Positions 31,140-40,451 of a stretch of DNA of 41,382 bases are shown here, one piece after another. Where the stretch lies: positions 1-41,382 of the forward strand of contig CASFBR010000015.1 of NCBI GenBank assembly GCA_949292795.1, given 5' to 3'. How positions within the stretch are numbered: position 1 is the first letter of the stretch; every line of letters starts with the position of its first letter. A program made the position numbers and the translations under genes. The stretch is from an uncultured Eubacteriales bacterium (GTDB lineage Bacteria; Bacillota; Clostridia; Lachnospirales; Lachnospiraceae). The notes beneath the pieces were generated by a model. It was not told where the DNA came from. It ran no database searches and saw only the letters and a program-made list of their open reading frames with translations.

Positions 31140-31912
31140 TCCGTGTTTATATACAGCCGGAATCGTCCTGCGAGGTGGATCATGAGGCGGTATGCATCGG
31201 GGATGTGGCCGATGTTTACTGCCGGGATGAGGCTTTGCAGAAGCGTCTTGAAGCGCTTGTATTTATGGAGCTTAAGCCGGACGATGAAACGCGCTATGTT
31301 ATTTCAGCAATGGCGCTGGTGGCCTGCATCGACCGGCAGGCCGGACAGCCGGTGACGGTCTGTAATATCGGCGCCGGTGAACTGATCCTTGCGCGTTCCC
31401 GGCCAAAGCAGCATTTGGGGGCGACAGCAGCCAGGATCGTCATGGTGACGATGATCACATTTTTCGGAAGTATTTTTGCTATTATGACATACAACGAGGA
31501 TGTGGATGTTAATGGTGTCTTTGACCGGCTTTATACGGTGCTTACCGGAAGTGAGCGCATGGCGCCGGGAATACTGGAAGCTGCTTACGCAGCGGGCGTT
31601 GCTGTTGGCATTATTTTGTTTTTTAATCATTTTGGCCGGCGCCGCCAAAGAAAGGAGCCGACGCCTATGGAAATTGAAATGGAAAAGTTTGAGACAGACA
31701 TGGACAATACATGGATGAAAGAGGCGTCCCGGACCGGCGCGGTGATCGTACGAAGCCCTGCGGCTGAGAAAAACGCCGAAGGCCCGGGCAGTGCGCCGCG
31801 GGAAGCGGATGAAGGCCCGGGTAGTGCGCCGCCGCAGGAAGCGCATGAAAGCTCGGGCAACGCGTCGCCGCAGGAAGTGGATGAAGGCCCGGGCAGCGGG
31901 CGGCGCAGCTGA
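31136..31912 (+). CDS. spoVAA: Stage V sporulation protein AA
   Basis: A 258-aa protein. The N-terminal domain (1-90) opens MIRVYIQPESSCEVDHEAVC with IGDVADVYC, typical of SpoVAA; two hydrophobic segments follow (near 103-120 and 146-164). SpoVA proteins move dipicolinic acid into the developing spore. The start at 31136 is set by the ATGA overlap with the gene before it. The last 50 residues are unusual: a 12-residue unit of the form EGPGSAPPQEAH(D)E is repeated about 3.5 times (31778-31905), a hydrophilic tail that SpoVAA does not need. spoVAB follows with a one-base overlap. Confidence 0.88.
   Translation: MIRVYIQPESSCEVDHEAVCIGDVADVYCRDEALQKRLEALVFMELKPDDETRYVISAMALVACIDRQAGQPVTVCNIGAGELILARSRPKQHLGATAARIVMVTMITFFGSIFAIMTYNEDVDVNGVFDRLYTVLTGSERMAPGILEAAYAAGVAVGIILFFNHFGRRRQRKEPTPMEIEMEKFETDMDNTWMKEASRTGAVIVRSPAAEKNAEGPGSAPREADEGPGSAPPQEAHESSGNASPQEVDEGPGSGRRS
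31778..31905 (+). repeat. 33-36 bp coding tandem repeat in spoVAA
   Basis: Units begin GAAGGCCCGGGC or close variants at 31778, 31811, 31847 (GAAAGCTCGGGC) and 31883. The reading frame is kept throughout, coding EGPGSAPREAD, EGPGSAPPQEAH, ESSGNASPQEVD and EGPGSG. Confidence 0.9.
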
Positions 31913-32325
31913 TGGCGGCGCTTTTTGCGGCCGGGCAGGCCGTTGTCGGTTTTTGTGCCGGGATCGCTGTGTCCGCCGGGCTTTTTGCGTTTATTGCGAC
32001 GCTTGGGATCATCACACGGCTGGCTCAGGTTACCCGGACGGCATCGGCGATCCATTGGTATGAAACATGCTTTATTGCCGGCGGGATTATGGGAAATCTT
32101 TTGTGGCTTTATGGCGTGCCGGTGCCCGCCGGAGCGGCCGGCCTTTTATGTACCGGGCTGTTTTGCGGGATTTTTACCGGCTGCCTTACGGGAGCGATCG
32201 CAGAAATACTGGATGCTTTTCCGGTATTTTTCAGACGGATAAATTTAAAGACCGGGACGGCTTTTGTGATAGCTGCGATGGCTGTGGGGCGTTTTCTTGG
32301 CGTGCTGGCGCGCTATTTTGGATAG
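31912..32325 (+). CDS. spoVAB: Stage V sporulation protein AB
   Basis: A 137-aa integral membrane protein with four hydrophobic helices (for example VVGFCAGIAVSAGLFAFIAT and GLLCTGLFCGIFTGCLTGAI). The family motif is the loop RTASAIHWYETCFIAGGIMG and the conserved AEILDAFPVFFRRI. It overlaps the spoVAA stop by one base (TGATG). In Bacillus the operon continues with spoVAC-spoVAD-spoVAE; here it stops, so those genes must lie elsewhere if present. Confidence 0.88.
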   Translation: MAALFAAGQAVVGFCAGIAVSAGLFAFIATLGIITRLAQVTRTASAIHWYETCFIAGGIMGNLLWLYGVPVPAGAAGLLCTGLFCGIFTGCLTGAIAEILDAFPVFFRRINLKTGTAFVIAAMAVGRFLGVLARYFG

Positions 32326-32343
32326 ATATTGGAGAAACAGCTT

Positions 32344-32372
32344 TTGCATTTTTATCGGTACTTTGATATACT
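32344..32372 (+). promoter_or_regulatory. Promoter of the SNF2 helicase gene
   Basis: TTGCAT at 32344-32349 and TATACT at 32367-32372 with a 17-base spacer and an extended -10 (TGATATACT). The 105-base leader is AT-rich with repeated CTATAAGATAA-like words and no clear fold. Confidence 0.7.
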
Positions 32373-32485
32373 CACCATAGAAGCCATATTCTGTTAAGAT
32401 AACGTCTATCAGACGATGCCGTATAAAACAGTATATATGAGACAGTGTCTATAAGATAATGTATATAAAGACAGGAGCGATAAAA

Positions 32486-35400
32486 ATGCTGACAAGGGCC
32501 AAGATCAAGGCGCATTGTTTTTCAACAACCTATCAAAGAGGCTGGCAGCTTTTTGCAAGCCATAGCTGCCGGTCACTGAGCATTACAGATGCATCCGATG
32601 ACCCTTACTGGAATGATGATGATGAGATCACGGTTTTCGGTCAGGTGAAAGGAAGCGGTTCAAAATGGTATCACAGTCAGGTGACTATAAGCCGAGAAGA
32701 TACGATCATTGACTATGAATGTGAATGTCCGGCCTATAATAATTACTATGGCATGTGCAAGCATTGCGTAGCGCTGGCACTGCAATATCAAAGTGAACAG
32801 GATGATGCCGGGGACGGAGCGTTCGGCGCGGCATCCGGACAGGAGCTGTTTCTTGACGAAACGCGCAAAGTAAGAGAAAAGGAAAAGCTGACGAGCGCTG
32901 CCCTTGAGATGCTTATGGAGAACTCTGAACGGCGGGGGCGGGGCTATATTTTTGAAGGCTATAAAGCAGATATTGACTTTATCCCGCAGTTTTCAATGAA
33001 TTATAATGGTTCTTTAAAAGTGGAGTTTAAAATCGGTGCGCAGAGAAAATATATTGTGAAAAATATAGCGTCCGTGCTCAATGCAATGGATCATTTATCA
33101 GAATATTCCTATGGAAAATATTTAAGCTTTGTCCACGACCGCACCGTATTTACGCCAAGAGCGCTAAAATGGCTCGATGCCATGCGGGATGTCTTAAAAG
33201 TGCAGTTTAATCTGAAAAGCTTTGACGCGTACAGCACGTCCTACCATAATAACAGTTTTCGCCAGATCAGCCTCAATGGCTACGGTCTGGAACGCTGTAT
33301 GGATATTGTCATTGGTGAGGATATAGATATTTCCGGCGATACATATCATGTGACGGACGCAGACCCGCAGCTGACCTTAAATATACGCGGAGAAAAGGGC
33401 GGCGCCCGGCTGCTGGCAGAGCCGGTTTTTGGAATGACCGGCAACACGTCGCTGTTTGTGGTGACCGAGCATACGATTTATAAGTGCAGCCCGGATTTTA
33501 AAAATGTTGTCTGGCCGCTGCTTGAGGCGCTGGGGGCAGGCTATACCGGTTATGTGACAGCAGTGCACCCGCTGTATCTGAATACGAAGGATTACCGGCG
33601 ATTTTGCAGGACGATGCTGCCGGCATTGCAGGGATTAATGGATGTTTCTGTGGAAAATCTGGACTTTTCAGAATACATGCCGGAGGAGGCTGTAATGAAG
33701 GTGTACCTGGCTCTGGATAGCGGGGACGCATGGCGTGTTTTGCTTCGGGCGGAGGTGCTTGTGGGCGGTCAGACGTTTGATCTGTATGGTAACGGGGGCG
33801 CGGAGTACCGGGATGTATCTGCGGAATATGAGCTTAAGCAGATTATCGGAGAATATTTTGACAGCACAGCGCAGGAAAACAGCACTGTACCAGGAAGCAG
33901 CACTGTACCGGAAAGCGGTGCAGGGCAGGAATGGGGTGCGGTACCGGGAGGCACTTTGGCAGCGGCAAAGCGGACATATACGCTGTACTGCGACAGCGAG
34001 GAGACTGCCGCTGAGCTTATGGCTGAGGGTATTCCCAGGATGCAGCAGCTTAGTGAGGTGTATGTGGACGAGACACTTAAAGGCATTCGTTTTTATCCGG
34101 CGCCGAAGGTGTCTATTGGGGTTCGCATCCGCAGTCATCTGCTGGAGCTGGATATTAAAAATGATCTCATGGAGCCATCGGAGATCGCCGGCGTGCTGGC
34201 CGCATACCGGAACAAAAAGCATTATTACCGTTTGAAAAACGGCGATATGGTACGGCTGGATGGCGGCGGTCTGAGTCTGCTTAAGGAGCTGGCTGAAGGC
34301 CTTGAGTTCGATACCGGTGCGCTGGCACAGGGGACGGTGACCGTGCCGCTGTACCGTGCCGGTTATGTAGATGCGGCGATTCAAAATATTGAGGGCGCCA
34401 GTGATGTGTACCGCGATAAGAGCTTTCGGAAAATGATCCGGGAAATGAAGGATTATACAGACAGTGATTTTGATGTGCCGGAGGGTGTGGCGGCATCCCT
34501 GCGCAAATATCAGGAGGATGGCTTTCGGTGGCTCTGCACACTGGCCGCTTACGGGCTTGGCGGTATTCTCGCGGATGATATGGGGCTTGGAAAAACTCTG
34601 CAGATGCTTACGTTTATCACATTCCAGAAAGTAAAGACGCTGATCGTATGTCCGGCATCTCTTGTATATAACTGGGAGAGTGAGGCAGAGCGGTTTACCC
34701 CCGGACTTAAAACCGTGGTGGTGGCCGGGGCTGCCGGGCTGAGAGAACGGCAGCTTGAAACGGCCGGGGATGCGGATATTGTCATTACATCCTATGATCT
34801 TTTAAAGCGGGATGTGGATGCTTACAAAAATCAGTCCTTTGGATGCATGGTGCTTGATGAGGCGCAGTACATTAAAAACGCGGTCACCCAGGCAGCAAAA
34901 TGTGTGAAAATGATCCCGGCGCCTCTGCGCTTTGCCCTGACAGGAACGCCGATTGAAAACCGGCTGAGCGATCTGTGGAGTATTTTTGATTTTATCATGC
35001 CGGGCTATTTGTATACTTATCCGAAGTTTCGCCAAACCTTTGAGCGCCCGGCGGTTGACGGCGGGGATGATCAGGTTATGGAACGGCTGAAACGGATGGT
35101 GACGCCGTTTATTTTGCGGCGGCGCAAGCAGGATGTTTTGAAAGACCTGCCCGATAAGCTGGAAAAAACGGTTTATGTCAGGATGGAGGCGGAACAGGAG
35201 CGTATTTACCGCGCCATGGCCAGCCGGCTGATGGAGCAGCTGGAAAAGACAAGCGATGCGGCGTTTAAGCAGGAGCAGATACAGATTCTTGCGCAGCTTA
35301 CAAGGCTGCGGCAGGTTTGCTGCGCGCCGGATTTATGCCTGGAAGGGTATAAGGGCAGCTCCGGAAAGCTTGATACATGTATGGAGCTGATCGACAGCGC

Positions 35401-35869
35401 TGTGGCTTCGGGCCACAGAATACTTGTGTTTTCTCAGTTTACATCGATGCTGGAAAAGCTCGTTAGTGCCTGGAAGCCCAGGGGCGATTTTCTCTATCTG
35501 TCCGGAAGGAGCACAAAGGAACAGCGCCGGCGGATGGTAGAGCAGTTTCAGACCGGGGCATATCCGGTGTTTTTCATTTCTTTGAAGGCCGGCGGCACCG
35601 GCTTAAATCTTACAGCGGCAGACATGGTCATTCATTATGATCCTTGGTGGAATGTGGCGGCGGAAAACCAGGCCACAGACCGTACGCACCGTATTGGACA
35701 GAAGAAGGTCGTGACCGTGCTGAAGCTGGTGACAAAAAATACGATCGAGGAACAGATTTTAAAGCTTCAGGCAGATAAGGCAAGGCTGGCAGAAAATGTC
35801 ATCGAAGGGCGGCAGAGCGCCGATACGCGTTTAAGCCGTGACGAGCTTTTAAGGCTGCTGGAGGGATAA
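32486..35869 (+). CDS. SNF2/Rad54-family helicase with SWIM zinc finger
   Basis: A 1127-aa protein. The N-terminal SWIM finger (CECPAYNNYYGMCKHCVALA, near 75-95) is followed by a long SNF2-associated region (about 130-640), then the motor: motif I ILADDMGLGKTLQMLTF, Ia LIVCPASLVYNW, II CMVLDEAQYIKN, III ALTGTPIENRLSDLW, V SLKAGGTGLNL and VI QATDRTHRIGQKK. It is an ATP-driven double-stranded DNA translocase. AGGAG lies nine bases before the ATG at 32486; the earlier ATG at 32459 has none. Bacterial members are often stand-alone and are thought to act in transcription recycling or repair. An alanine-, serine- and valine-rich insert near 475-500 is low complexity. Confidence 0.93.
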   Translation: MLTRAKIKAHCFSTTYQRGWQLFASHSCRSLSITDASDDPYWNDDDEITVFGQVKGSGSKWYHSQVTISREDTIIDYECECPAYNNYYGMCKHCVALALQYQSEQDDAGDGAFGAASGQELFLDETRKVREKEKLTSAALEMLMENSERRGRGYIFEGYKADIDFIPQFSMNYNGSLKVEFKIGAQRKYIVKNIASVLNAMDHLSEYSYGKYLSFVHDRTVFTPRALKWLDAMRDVLKVQFNLKSFDAYSTSYHNNSFRQISLNGYGLERCMDIVIGEDIDISGDTYHVTDADPQLTLNIRGEKGGARLLAEPVFGMTGNTSLFVVTEHTIYKCSPDFKNVVWPLLEALGAGYTGYVTAVHPLYLNTKDYRRFCRTMLPALQGLMDVSVENLDFSEYMPEEAVMKVYLALDSGDAWRVLLRAEVLVGGQTFDLYGNGGAEYRDVSAEYELKQIIGEYFDSTAQENSTVPGSSTVPESGAGQEWGAVPGGTLAAAKRTYTLYCDSEETAAELMAEGIPRMQQLSEVYVDETLKGIRFYPAPKVSIGVRIRSHLLELDIKNDLMEPSEIAGVLAAYRNKKHYYRLKNGDMVRLDGGGLSLLKELAEGLEFDTGALAQGTVTVPLYRAGYVDAAIQNIEGASDVYRDKSFRKMIREMKDYTDSDFDVPEGVAASLRKYQEDGFRWLCTLAAYGLGGILADDMGLGKTLQMLTFITFQKVKTLIVCPASLVYNWESEAERFTPGLKTVVVAGAAGLRERQLETAGDADIVITSYDLLKRDVDAYKNQSFGCMVLDEAQYIKNAVTQAAKCVKMIPAPLRFALTGTPIENRLSDLWSIFDFIMPGYLYTYPKFRQTFERPAVDGGDDQVMERLKRMVTPFILRRRKQDVLKDLPDKLEKTVYVRMEAEQERIYRAMASRLMEQLEKTSDAAFKQEQIQILAQLTRLRQVCCAPDLCLEGYKGSSGKLDTCMELIDSAVASGHRILVFSQFTSMLEKLVSAWKPRGDFLYLSGRSTKEQRRRMVEQFQTGAYPVFFISLKAGGTGLNLTAADMVIHYDPWWNVAAENQATDRTHRIGQKKVVTVLKLVTKNTIEEQILKLQADKARLAENVIEGRQSADTRLSRDELLRLLEG

Positions 35870-35917
35870 AAATACTGTCGGATCACTTTTATATGGATAA
35901 AATATGGATAAAAAAAT

Positions 35918-35972
35918 GCCTTATATTGAAGGCGCGCCCGGCGGGCGCAGCCTCAATATAAGGCTTATTTTA
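35918..35972. terminator. Bidirectional terminator of the helicase gene
   Basis: GCCTTATATTGA (35918-35929) pairs perfectly with TCAATATAAGGC (35953-35964), with an inner GCGCCC/GGGCGC hairpin. A-run and T-rich flanks allow termination in both directions. Just before it ATATGGATAAA is repeated in tandem. Confidence 0.88.
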
Positions 35973-36168
35973 TTGTATAGGAAACTGCGTTCCTATGCAA
36001 TAAAAAAGCTTCGCTTAAGATGCGCACGCGCGCGATAAGAAAATTGTCGCTGAAGCGACCGCGCTTGGCGCTTAAGTTCCGCAGGCGGAACTCTTTGTTA
36101 TCTGGCAGGAAAATATACTTATGCCGGATGCCGGTTGATTTATGCCGGATATTGGGCAAAGTACAGGC
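35973..36168. other. Hairpin-rich intergenic region with tail repeats
   Basis: It contains GTCGC-TGAA-GCGAC (36046-36059), GTTCCGC-AG-GCGGAAC (36076-36091) and a direct repeat of CGCTTAAG. TTATGCCGGAT occurs at 36119, 36140 and 36169; the third copy is the stop and last codons of the ABC gene on the minus strand. There is no gene here. Confidence 0.6.
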
Positions 36169-38064
36169 TTATGCCGGATTTTCTGCAAAGTTTCCGGTAT
36201 AGAGCTGATAATATTTTCCCTTCTTGGCGATCAGGTCATCGTGCGTACCGCGCTCGATGATGCGGCCCTGTTCCATAACCATGATACAGTCGGAGTTTTG
36301 TACCGTGGAGAGACGATGGGCGATGACAAAGGTCGTGCGGCCCTTCATCAGGGCATCCATACCGTCCTGGACAAGCTTTTCGGTACGGGTATCAATGGAG
36401 GATGTCGCTTCATCAAGAATCAGTGCCGGCGGATCGGCCACAGCGGCGCGGGCAATGGCAAGGAGCTGACGCTGGCCCTGGCTTAGGTTGGCGCCGTCAC
36501 CGGTGAGCATTGTGTCGTAGCCATCGGGGAGACGGCGGATAAATCCATCCGCATTGGCAAGCTTGGCCGCTTTGATACATTCCTCGTCGGTGGCGTCAAG
36601 CTTTCCGTAGCGGATATTATCCATAACCGTACCGGTAAACAGATGAGTATCTTGAAGCACCATGCCGAGGGAGCGGCGCAAATCCGGCTTTTTAATCTTA
36701 TTGATATTGATGCCGTCGTAACGGATTTTTCCGTCGGCAATATCATAAAAACGGTTAATCAGGTTCGTAATGGTCGTCTTTCCGGCGCCGGTAGCGCCGA
36801 CAAATGCGATCTTTTGTCCCGGCTTGGCCCACAGGCTGATATTGTGCAGGACAATTTTATTTTCATCATATCCAAAATCCACATCGTCGAACACGACGCC
36901 GCCTTCAAGCTTTGTATAGGTGACGGTGCCCTCTGCCTTGTGCGGATGCTTCCATGCCCACAGGTTCGTGCGCTCTTTAGATTCCGTAATGTTGCCGTCC
37001 TTGTCGATTTTTGCATTGACAAGCTCCACATAGCCCTCATCGGCTTCCGGAGTAGTGTCCATCAGGTCGAATACACGCTGAGCGCCGGCTGCGGCGTTGA
37101 CAACAAAGTTGACCTGCTGGCTGACCTGAGTGATGGGGTTTGTGAATGCTTTATTCAGGCCGAGGAAGGTGATGACGGTACCTAAGGTGACGCCTGCCAG
37201 TCCGTTGATACCGAGGGCTGCGCCTACGATTGCCACGACAACATAGCTGAGCCAGCCGATATTGGCATTGATCGGCATGAGCAGGTTGGCGTAGCCGTTG
37301 GCCTTGTCGGTGCTGTGCCGGAGCTGCTCATTGATTTTATGAAAATCATCGATCGCCTTTTGCTCATGGCAGAATACCTTTACAACCTTCTGACCATCCA
37401 TCATTTCCTCAATGAAGCCATCGACAGCGCCGAGGTCTCTTTGCTGGCGGATGTAATATTTACCGGACAGGCGCGAGAAATTTTTCGTCACCAGAAGCAT
37501 CGCAACGGCGGTGAGCAAAGAGATTACAGTCAGCGCCGGATTGAGGATGATCATGGTGATCAGCGTAGCTGTCATGGAAAACAGAGAGTTAATGATCTGG
37601 GGAATACTCTGGCTTAAAAGCTGTCTTAATGTATCAATATCGTTGGTGTAGACAGACATAATATCGCCGTGAGCATGGGTATCAAAATATTTAATGGGGA
37701 GCGCCTCCATGCGGCGAAACAGCTCGTTACGCAGGTTGCGCATCGTTCCCTGGCTGACATTAACCATGATGCGGGTATAGGAAAATGCCGTAATAACGCC
37801 CAGAGCCATGATGCATACAAGGCGGAAAATATCGCGGGCGAGCTCTCCGAAAAGATCGGTGCCGTCACGCAGCATAGGCGTAATATAATTGTCAACCAGC
37901 TTTTGCGAGAAGGTGGAGCCCACAACAGTGGCAATAGCTGTAATAATGATACAGACAATGACAAGCAAAAAGCTGAATTTATAGTAATGAAGCATTGTCT
38001 TAATGACACGTTTGAGCAGTGTGGCGCTGGAGCGCACCGCAGGGCTTTGTTTCTTTTCGTTCAT
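36169..38064 (-). CDS. Heterodimeric ABC exporter, subunit with consensus ATP site
   Basis: A 631-aa half-transporter. Six membrane helices span about 25-330 (for example FSFLLVIVCIIITAIATVVG), followed by the nucleotide-binding domain: Walker A VGATGAGKTTITN, signature NLSQGQRQLLAIARA, Walker B ALILDEATSSIDTRTE with the catalytic Glu, and H-loop VIAHRLSTV. An insert near 350-390 (INKDGN-like, with ERTNLWAWKHPHK) between the membrane and ATPase domains is longer than usual. It pairs with the subunit encoded 17 bases upstream, which has a degenerate site. The exporter is probably for drugs or lipids, under the MarR protein of the same operon. Confidence 0.93.
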   Translation of the reverse strand: MNEKKQSPAVRSSATLLKRVIKTMLHYYKFSFLLVIVCIIITAIATVVGSTFSQKLVDNYITPMLRDGTDLFGELARDIFRLVCIMALGVITAFSYTRIMVNVSQGTMRNLRNELFRRMEALPIKYFDTHAHGDIMSVYTNDIDTLRQLLSQSIPQIINSLFSMTATLITMIILNPALTVISLLTAVAMLLVTKNFSRLSGKYYIRQQRDLGAVDGFIEEMMDGQKVVKVFCHEQKAIDDFHKINEQLRHSTDKANGYANLLMPINANIGWLSYVVVAIVGAALGINGLAGVTLGTVITFLGLNKAFTNPITQVSQQVNFVVNAAAGAQRVFDLMDTTPEADEGYVELVNAKIDKDGNITESKERTNLWAWKHPHKAEGTVTYTKLEGGVVFDDVDFGYDENKIVLHNISLWAKPGQKIAFVGATGAGKTTITNLINRFYDIADGKIRYDGININKIKKPDLRRSLGMVLQDTHLFTGTVMDNIRYGKLDATDEECIKAAKLANADGFIRRLPDGYDTMLTGDGANLSQGQRQLLAIARAAVADPPALILDEATSSIDTRTEKLVQDGMDALMKGRTTFVIAHRLSTVQNSDCIMVMEQGRIIERGTHDDLIAKKGKYYQLYTGNFAENPA

Positions 38065-38081
38065 AGTGCAACCTCCTTAAT

Positions 38082-39821
38082 TTAAGCGGGCTGATCGAAG
38101 TCGCCGCCGCCCTGAAGCTGAGATGTGTAAATGTCCTGATAAATTTCATTCGTCTTAAGCAGATTCTCGTGGGTGTCAAAGGCATTGATACGGCCATTGT
38201 CAAGCACAAGGATACGGTCTGCGGACTGTACGCTGGATACACGCTGAGCGATGATGATCTTTGTGGTGCCGGGTATCTCGCGGGCAAAGGCGGCGCGGAT
38301 GCTGGCATCCGTTGCGGTGTCCACGGCGCTGGTGGAGTCGTCAAGGATCAGTACCTTTGGCTTTTTCAAAAGCGCTCTGGCGATACAAAGACGCTGCTTC
38401 TGGCCGCCGGAAACATTGGCGCCGCCCCGCTCGATACGGGTATTGTAGCCATCGGGCATACGGTCGATAAATTCATCGGCGCAGGCAGCCTTGCAGGCTT
38501 TGATGCACTCCTCATCGGTGGCGTCCGGATTGCCCCAGCGGAGGTTTTCAAGGATCGTCCCTGAAAAGAGGGTGTTTTTCTGAAGCACAACCGACACCTG
38601 ATTTCTCAAAACCTCGGTATCATAGCTGCGCACATCGTTGCCGCCGACACAGACGGAACCGTCGTCCACATCGTAAAGACGGCAGATCAGATTGACGAGC
38701 GAGCTCTTGCCGGAACCGGTACCGCCAATCACACCGATTGTCTCTCCGCTTTTAATGTGAAGGTCAATATCTGCGAGGGCATTTTTCCCGCTGCCGTGCT
38801 TGTAGGAGAAGTTCACATGGTTAAAATCGATACGTCCGTCAGGAACGGCCATGATCGGCTGTTCAGGGTCGGTAATATCCGGTTTTTCATTGAGAATCTC
38901 GCTGATACGGCGTACGCTGGCCAGAGACATACTGATCATAACAACGACCATGGACAGCATCATCAGGCTCATCAGCAGAGACATAATGTAGCTGAAAAGA
39001 CTGGTCAGATCGCCGGTGCTCATGGAACCGCCTACGATAAATTTGGCGCCAAACCAGGAGACGGAGATGATGCAGAAATAAACGGCAACCATCATAGCCG
39101 GGTTATTAAAGGCGAGAAGTCCTTCGGCCTTCACGGACAGATCGTAAAGCATCTTTGAGGCTTTGGAAAATTTGACATTTTCGTGCTCCTCGCGGACAAA
39201 GGCTTTGACAACGCGGATGGCGGAAACATTTTCCTGGACGCTGGCGTTAAGATCGTCGTAGCGGCGGAATACCTGATTGAAGATTTTTAAGGTCACAACC
39301 ATGATTGTTCCGATGACGATCACGAGGAAGGCAACAGCGATCAGAAACATGCTGCTTAAGTGCGGGCTGATGATCATACACATGGCAAAGCTGAAGATCA
39401 GGTTTAGCGGAGCGCGCACAGCGACACGGATGACCATCATAAATGCAAACTGAACGTTTGTAATATCTGTTGTCATACGGGTGACAAGGCTTGGAACACT
39501 GAACTTGTCAATGTTTGAAAAGGAAAAGGTCTGAATGTTGCGGTAAATGGCTTCACGAAGATTGGCAGACAGGCCTGCGGAAGCGCTGGCGGCATAACGT
39601 CCGCCAAGGGCTCCGAAAACAAGCCCAAGGGCTGCGCAAACGATCATCAGAATACCGTACCGGTAAACGGCCGGCATATTCTGGGCTTCAAGGCCCTGGT
39701 CGATGATCAGAGACGTGACGAAGGGAAGCAGGATTTCCATAATGACTTCCAGTGTTGTCAGTCCGATACACAAAAAGGTGTTTTTCTTGTACTGTTTGAG
39801 CTGATGCAAAACGTTTCTCAC
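38082..39821 (-). CDS. Heterodimeric ABC exporter, subunit with degenerate ATP site
   Basis: A 579-aa half-transporter with six membrane helices over about 15-300. Walker A is IGGTGSGKSSLVN, the signature is VSGGQKQRLCIARALL, and Walker B reads LILDDSTSAVD, with Asp in place of the catalytic Glu; the H-loop position reads IIAQRVSSV, with Gln for His. Such paired changes mark the non-hydrolysing site of heterodimeric exporters (TM287/288, BmrCD type). The GTG start overlaps the marR stop by four bases and follows AGGAGG. It forms the transporter with the next gene. Confidence 0.93.
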   Translation of the reverse strand: MRNVLHQLKQYKKNTFLCIGLTTLEVIMEILLPFVTSLIIDQGLEAQNMPAVYRYGILMIVCAALGLVFGALGGRYAASASAGLSANLREAIYRNIQTFSFSNIDKFSVPSLVTRMTTDITNVQFAFMMVIRVAVRAPLNLIFSFAMCMIISPHLSSMFLIAVAFLVIVIGTIMVVTLKIFNQVFRRYDDLNASVQENVSAIRVVKAFVREEHENVKFSKASKMLYDLSVKAEGLLAFNNPAMMVAVYFCIISVSWFGAKFIVGGSMSTGDLTSLFSYIMSLLMSLMMLSMVVVMISMSLASVRRISEILNEKPDITDPEQPIMAVPDGRIDFNHVNFSYKHGSGKNALADIDLHIKSGETIGVIGGTGSGKSSLVNLICRLYDVDDGSVCVGGNDVRSYDTEVLRNQVSVVLQKNTLFSGTILENLRWGNPDATDEECIKACKAACADEFIDRMPDGYNTRIERGGANVSGGQKQRLCIARALLKKPKVLILDDSTSAVDTATDASIRAAFAREIPGTTKIIIAQRVSSVQSADRILVLDNGRINAFDTHENLLKTNEIYQDIYTSQLQGGGDFDQPA

Positions 39822-40288
39822 TTGATACTACCTCCTAGCTGCTGATGACTGGCATATTGTGAAAGATTATCCAGCAATTTTTTTTGAAATCGGTCAAGCT
39901 CCTGAAGCTCGGCTTGCGAAAAACCTTCAAAAATCTGACGGCTTGCCTGCTCCATTGTCTGCCTTAATGCAGGCTTTGCGGAAATCCCTTTTTCTGTGCC
40001 AAACAAAAGCTTGCTGCGGTCGTCTCCCGGCTTTTGCTCAACCCGGACATAACCGTTTTTTTTCAGGCGCTTCATCAGACAGGAGAGCGCGGACATGGAG
40101 CCGCCCATTTCCTGCCGGATCGCAGTCAGGGAAGTTCCTTCAGGATGGTCAAGAATATACAGCAGTATATGTGCCTGAACCGCAGTAAAGCCCAGATGGG
40201 CCAGTGCTTTGCTGGTCAGATATTCCAGTTGGATACCGATTTTCCGGTGTTCATGGATCATCGAACTGTAATCCATATCATTTTCCAT
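39818..40288 (-). CDS. MarR-family transcriptional regulator
   Basis: A 156-aa winged-helix protein. ALAHLGFTAVQAHILLYILD and LTAIRQEMGGSMSALSCLMK form the HTH, and the wing is LKKNGYVRVEQKPGDDRSKL, the typical MarR D-x-R pattern. It is the first gene of the exporter operon, with the downstream start overlapping it by four bases. MarR proteins usually repress their own operon and release DNA on binding a small ligand, so the exporter is probably induced by its substrate. GAGGTGAG precedes the ATG at 40288. Confidence 0.93.
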   Translation of the reverse strand: MENDMDYSSMIHEHRKIGIQLEYLTSKALAHLGFTAVQAHILLYILDHPEGTSLTAIRQEMGGSMSALSCLMKRLKKNGYVRVEQKPGDDRSKLLFGTEKGISAKPALRQTMEQASRQIFEGFSQAELQELDRFQKKLLDNLSQYASHQQLGGSIK

Positions 40289-40451
40289 AGAATGTGACTC
40301 ACCTCGATTGCATAATACATAGTTAGTTATTTGTTAGGATGTGAACTATTTAAGCTCTTATTATTTATACCATAAGTTTCCTTGTATGTGAAATTCAAAT
40401 ATGTTATAATCAATAAAAAAATTTTATAGATATTGTTAATAAGAAAGGGGA
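40289..40451. promoter_or_regulatory. Divergent marR-lysR control region
   Basis: On the + strand TTGTAT (40382-40387) and TATAAT (40405-40410), 17 bases apart, form a promoter for the LysR gene. Near the marR start GTTAG occurs as direct repeats at 40322 and 40333 (one helical turn), and ATAGTT (40319) and AACTAT (40344) form an inverted repeat around them, a plausible MarR operator. The half-site GTTAG is the same as in the dyads at 2001 and 2381, though arranged differently. Confidence 0.6.
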
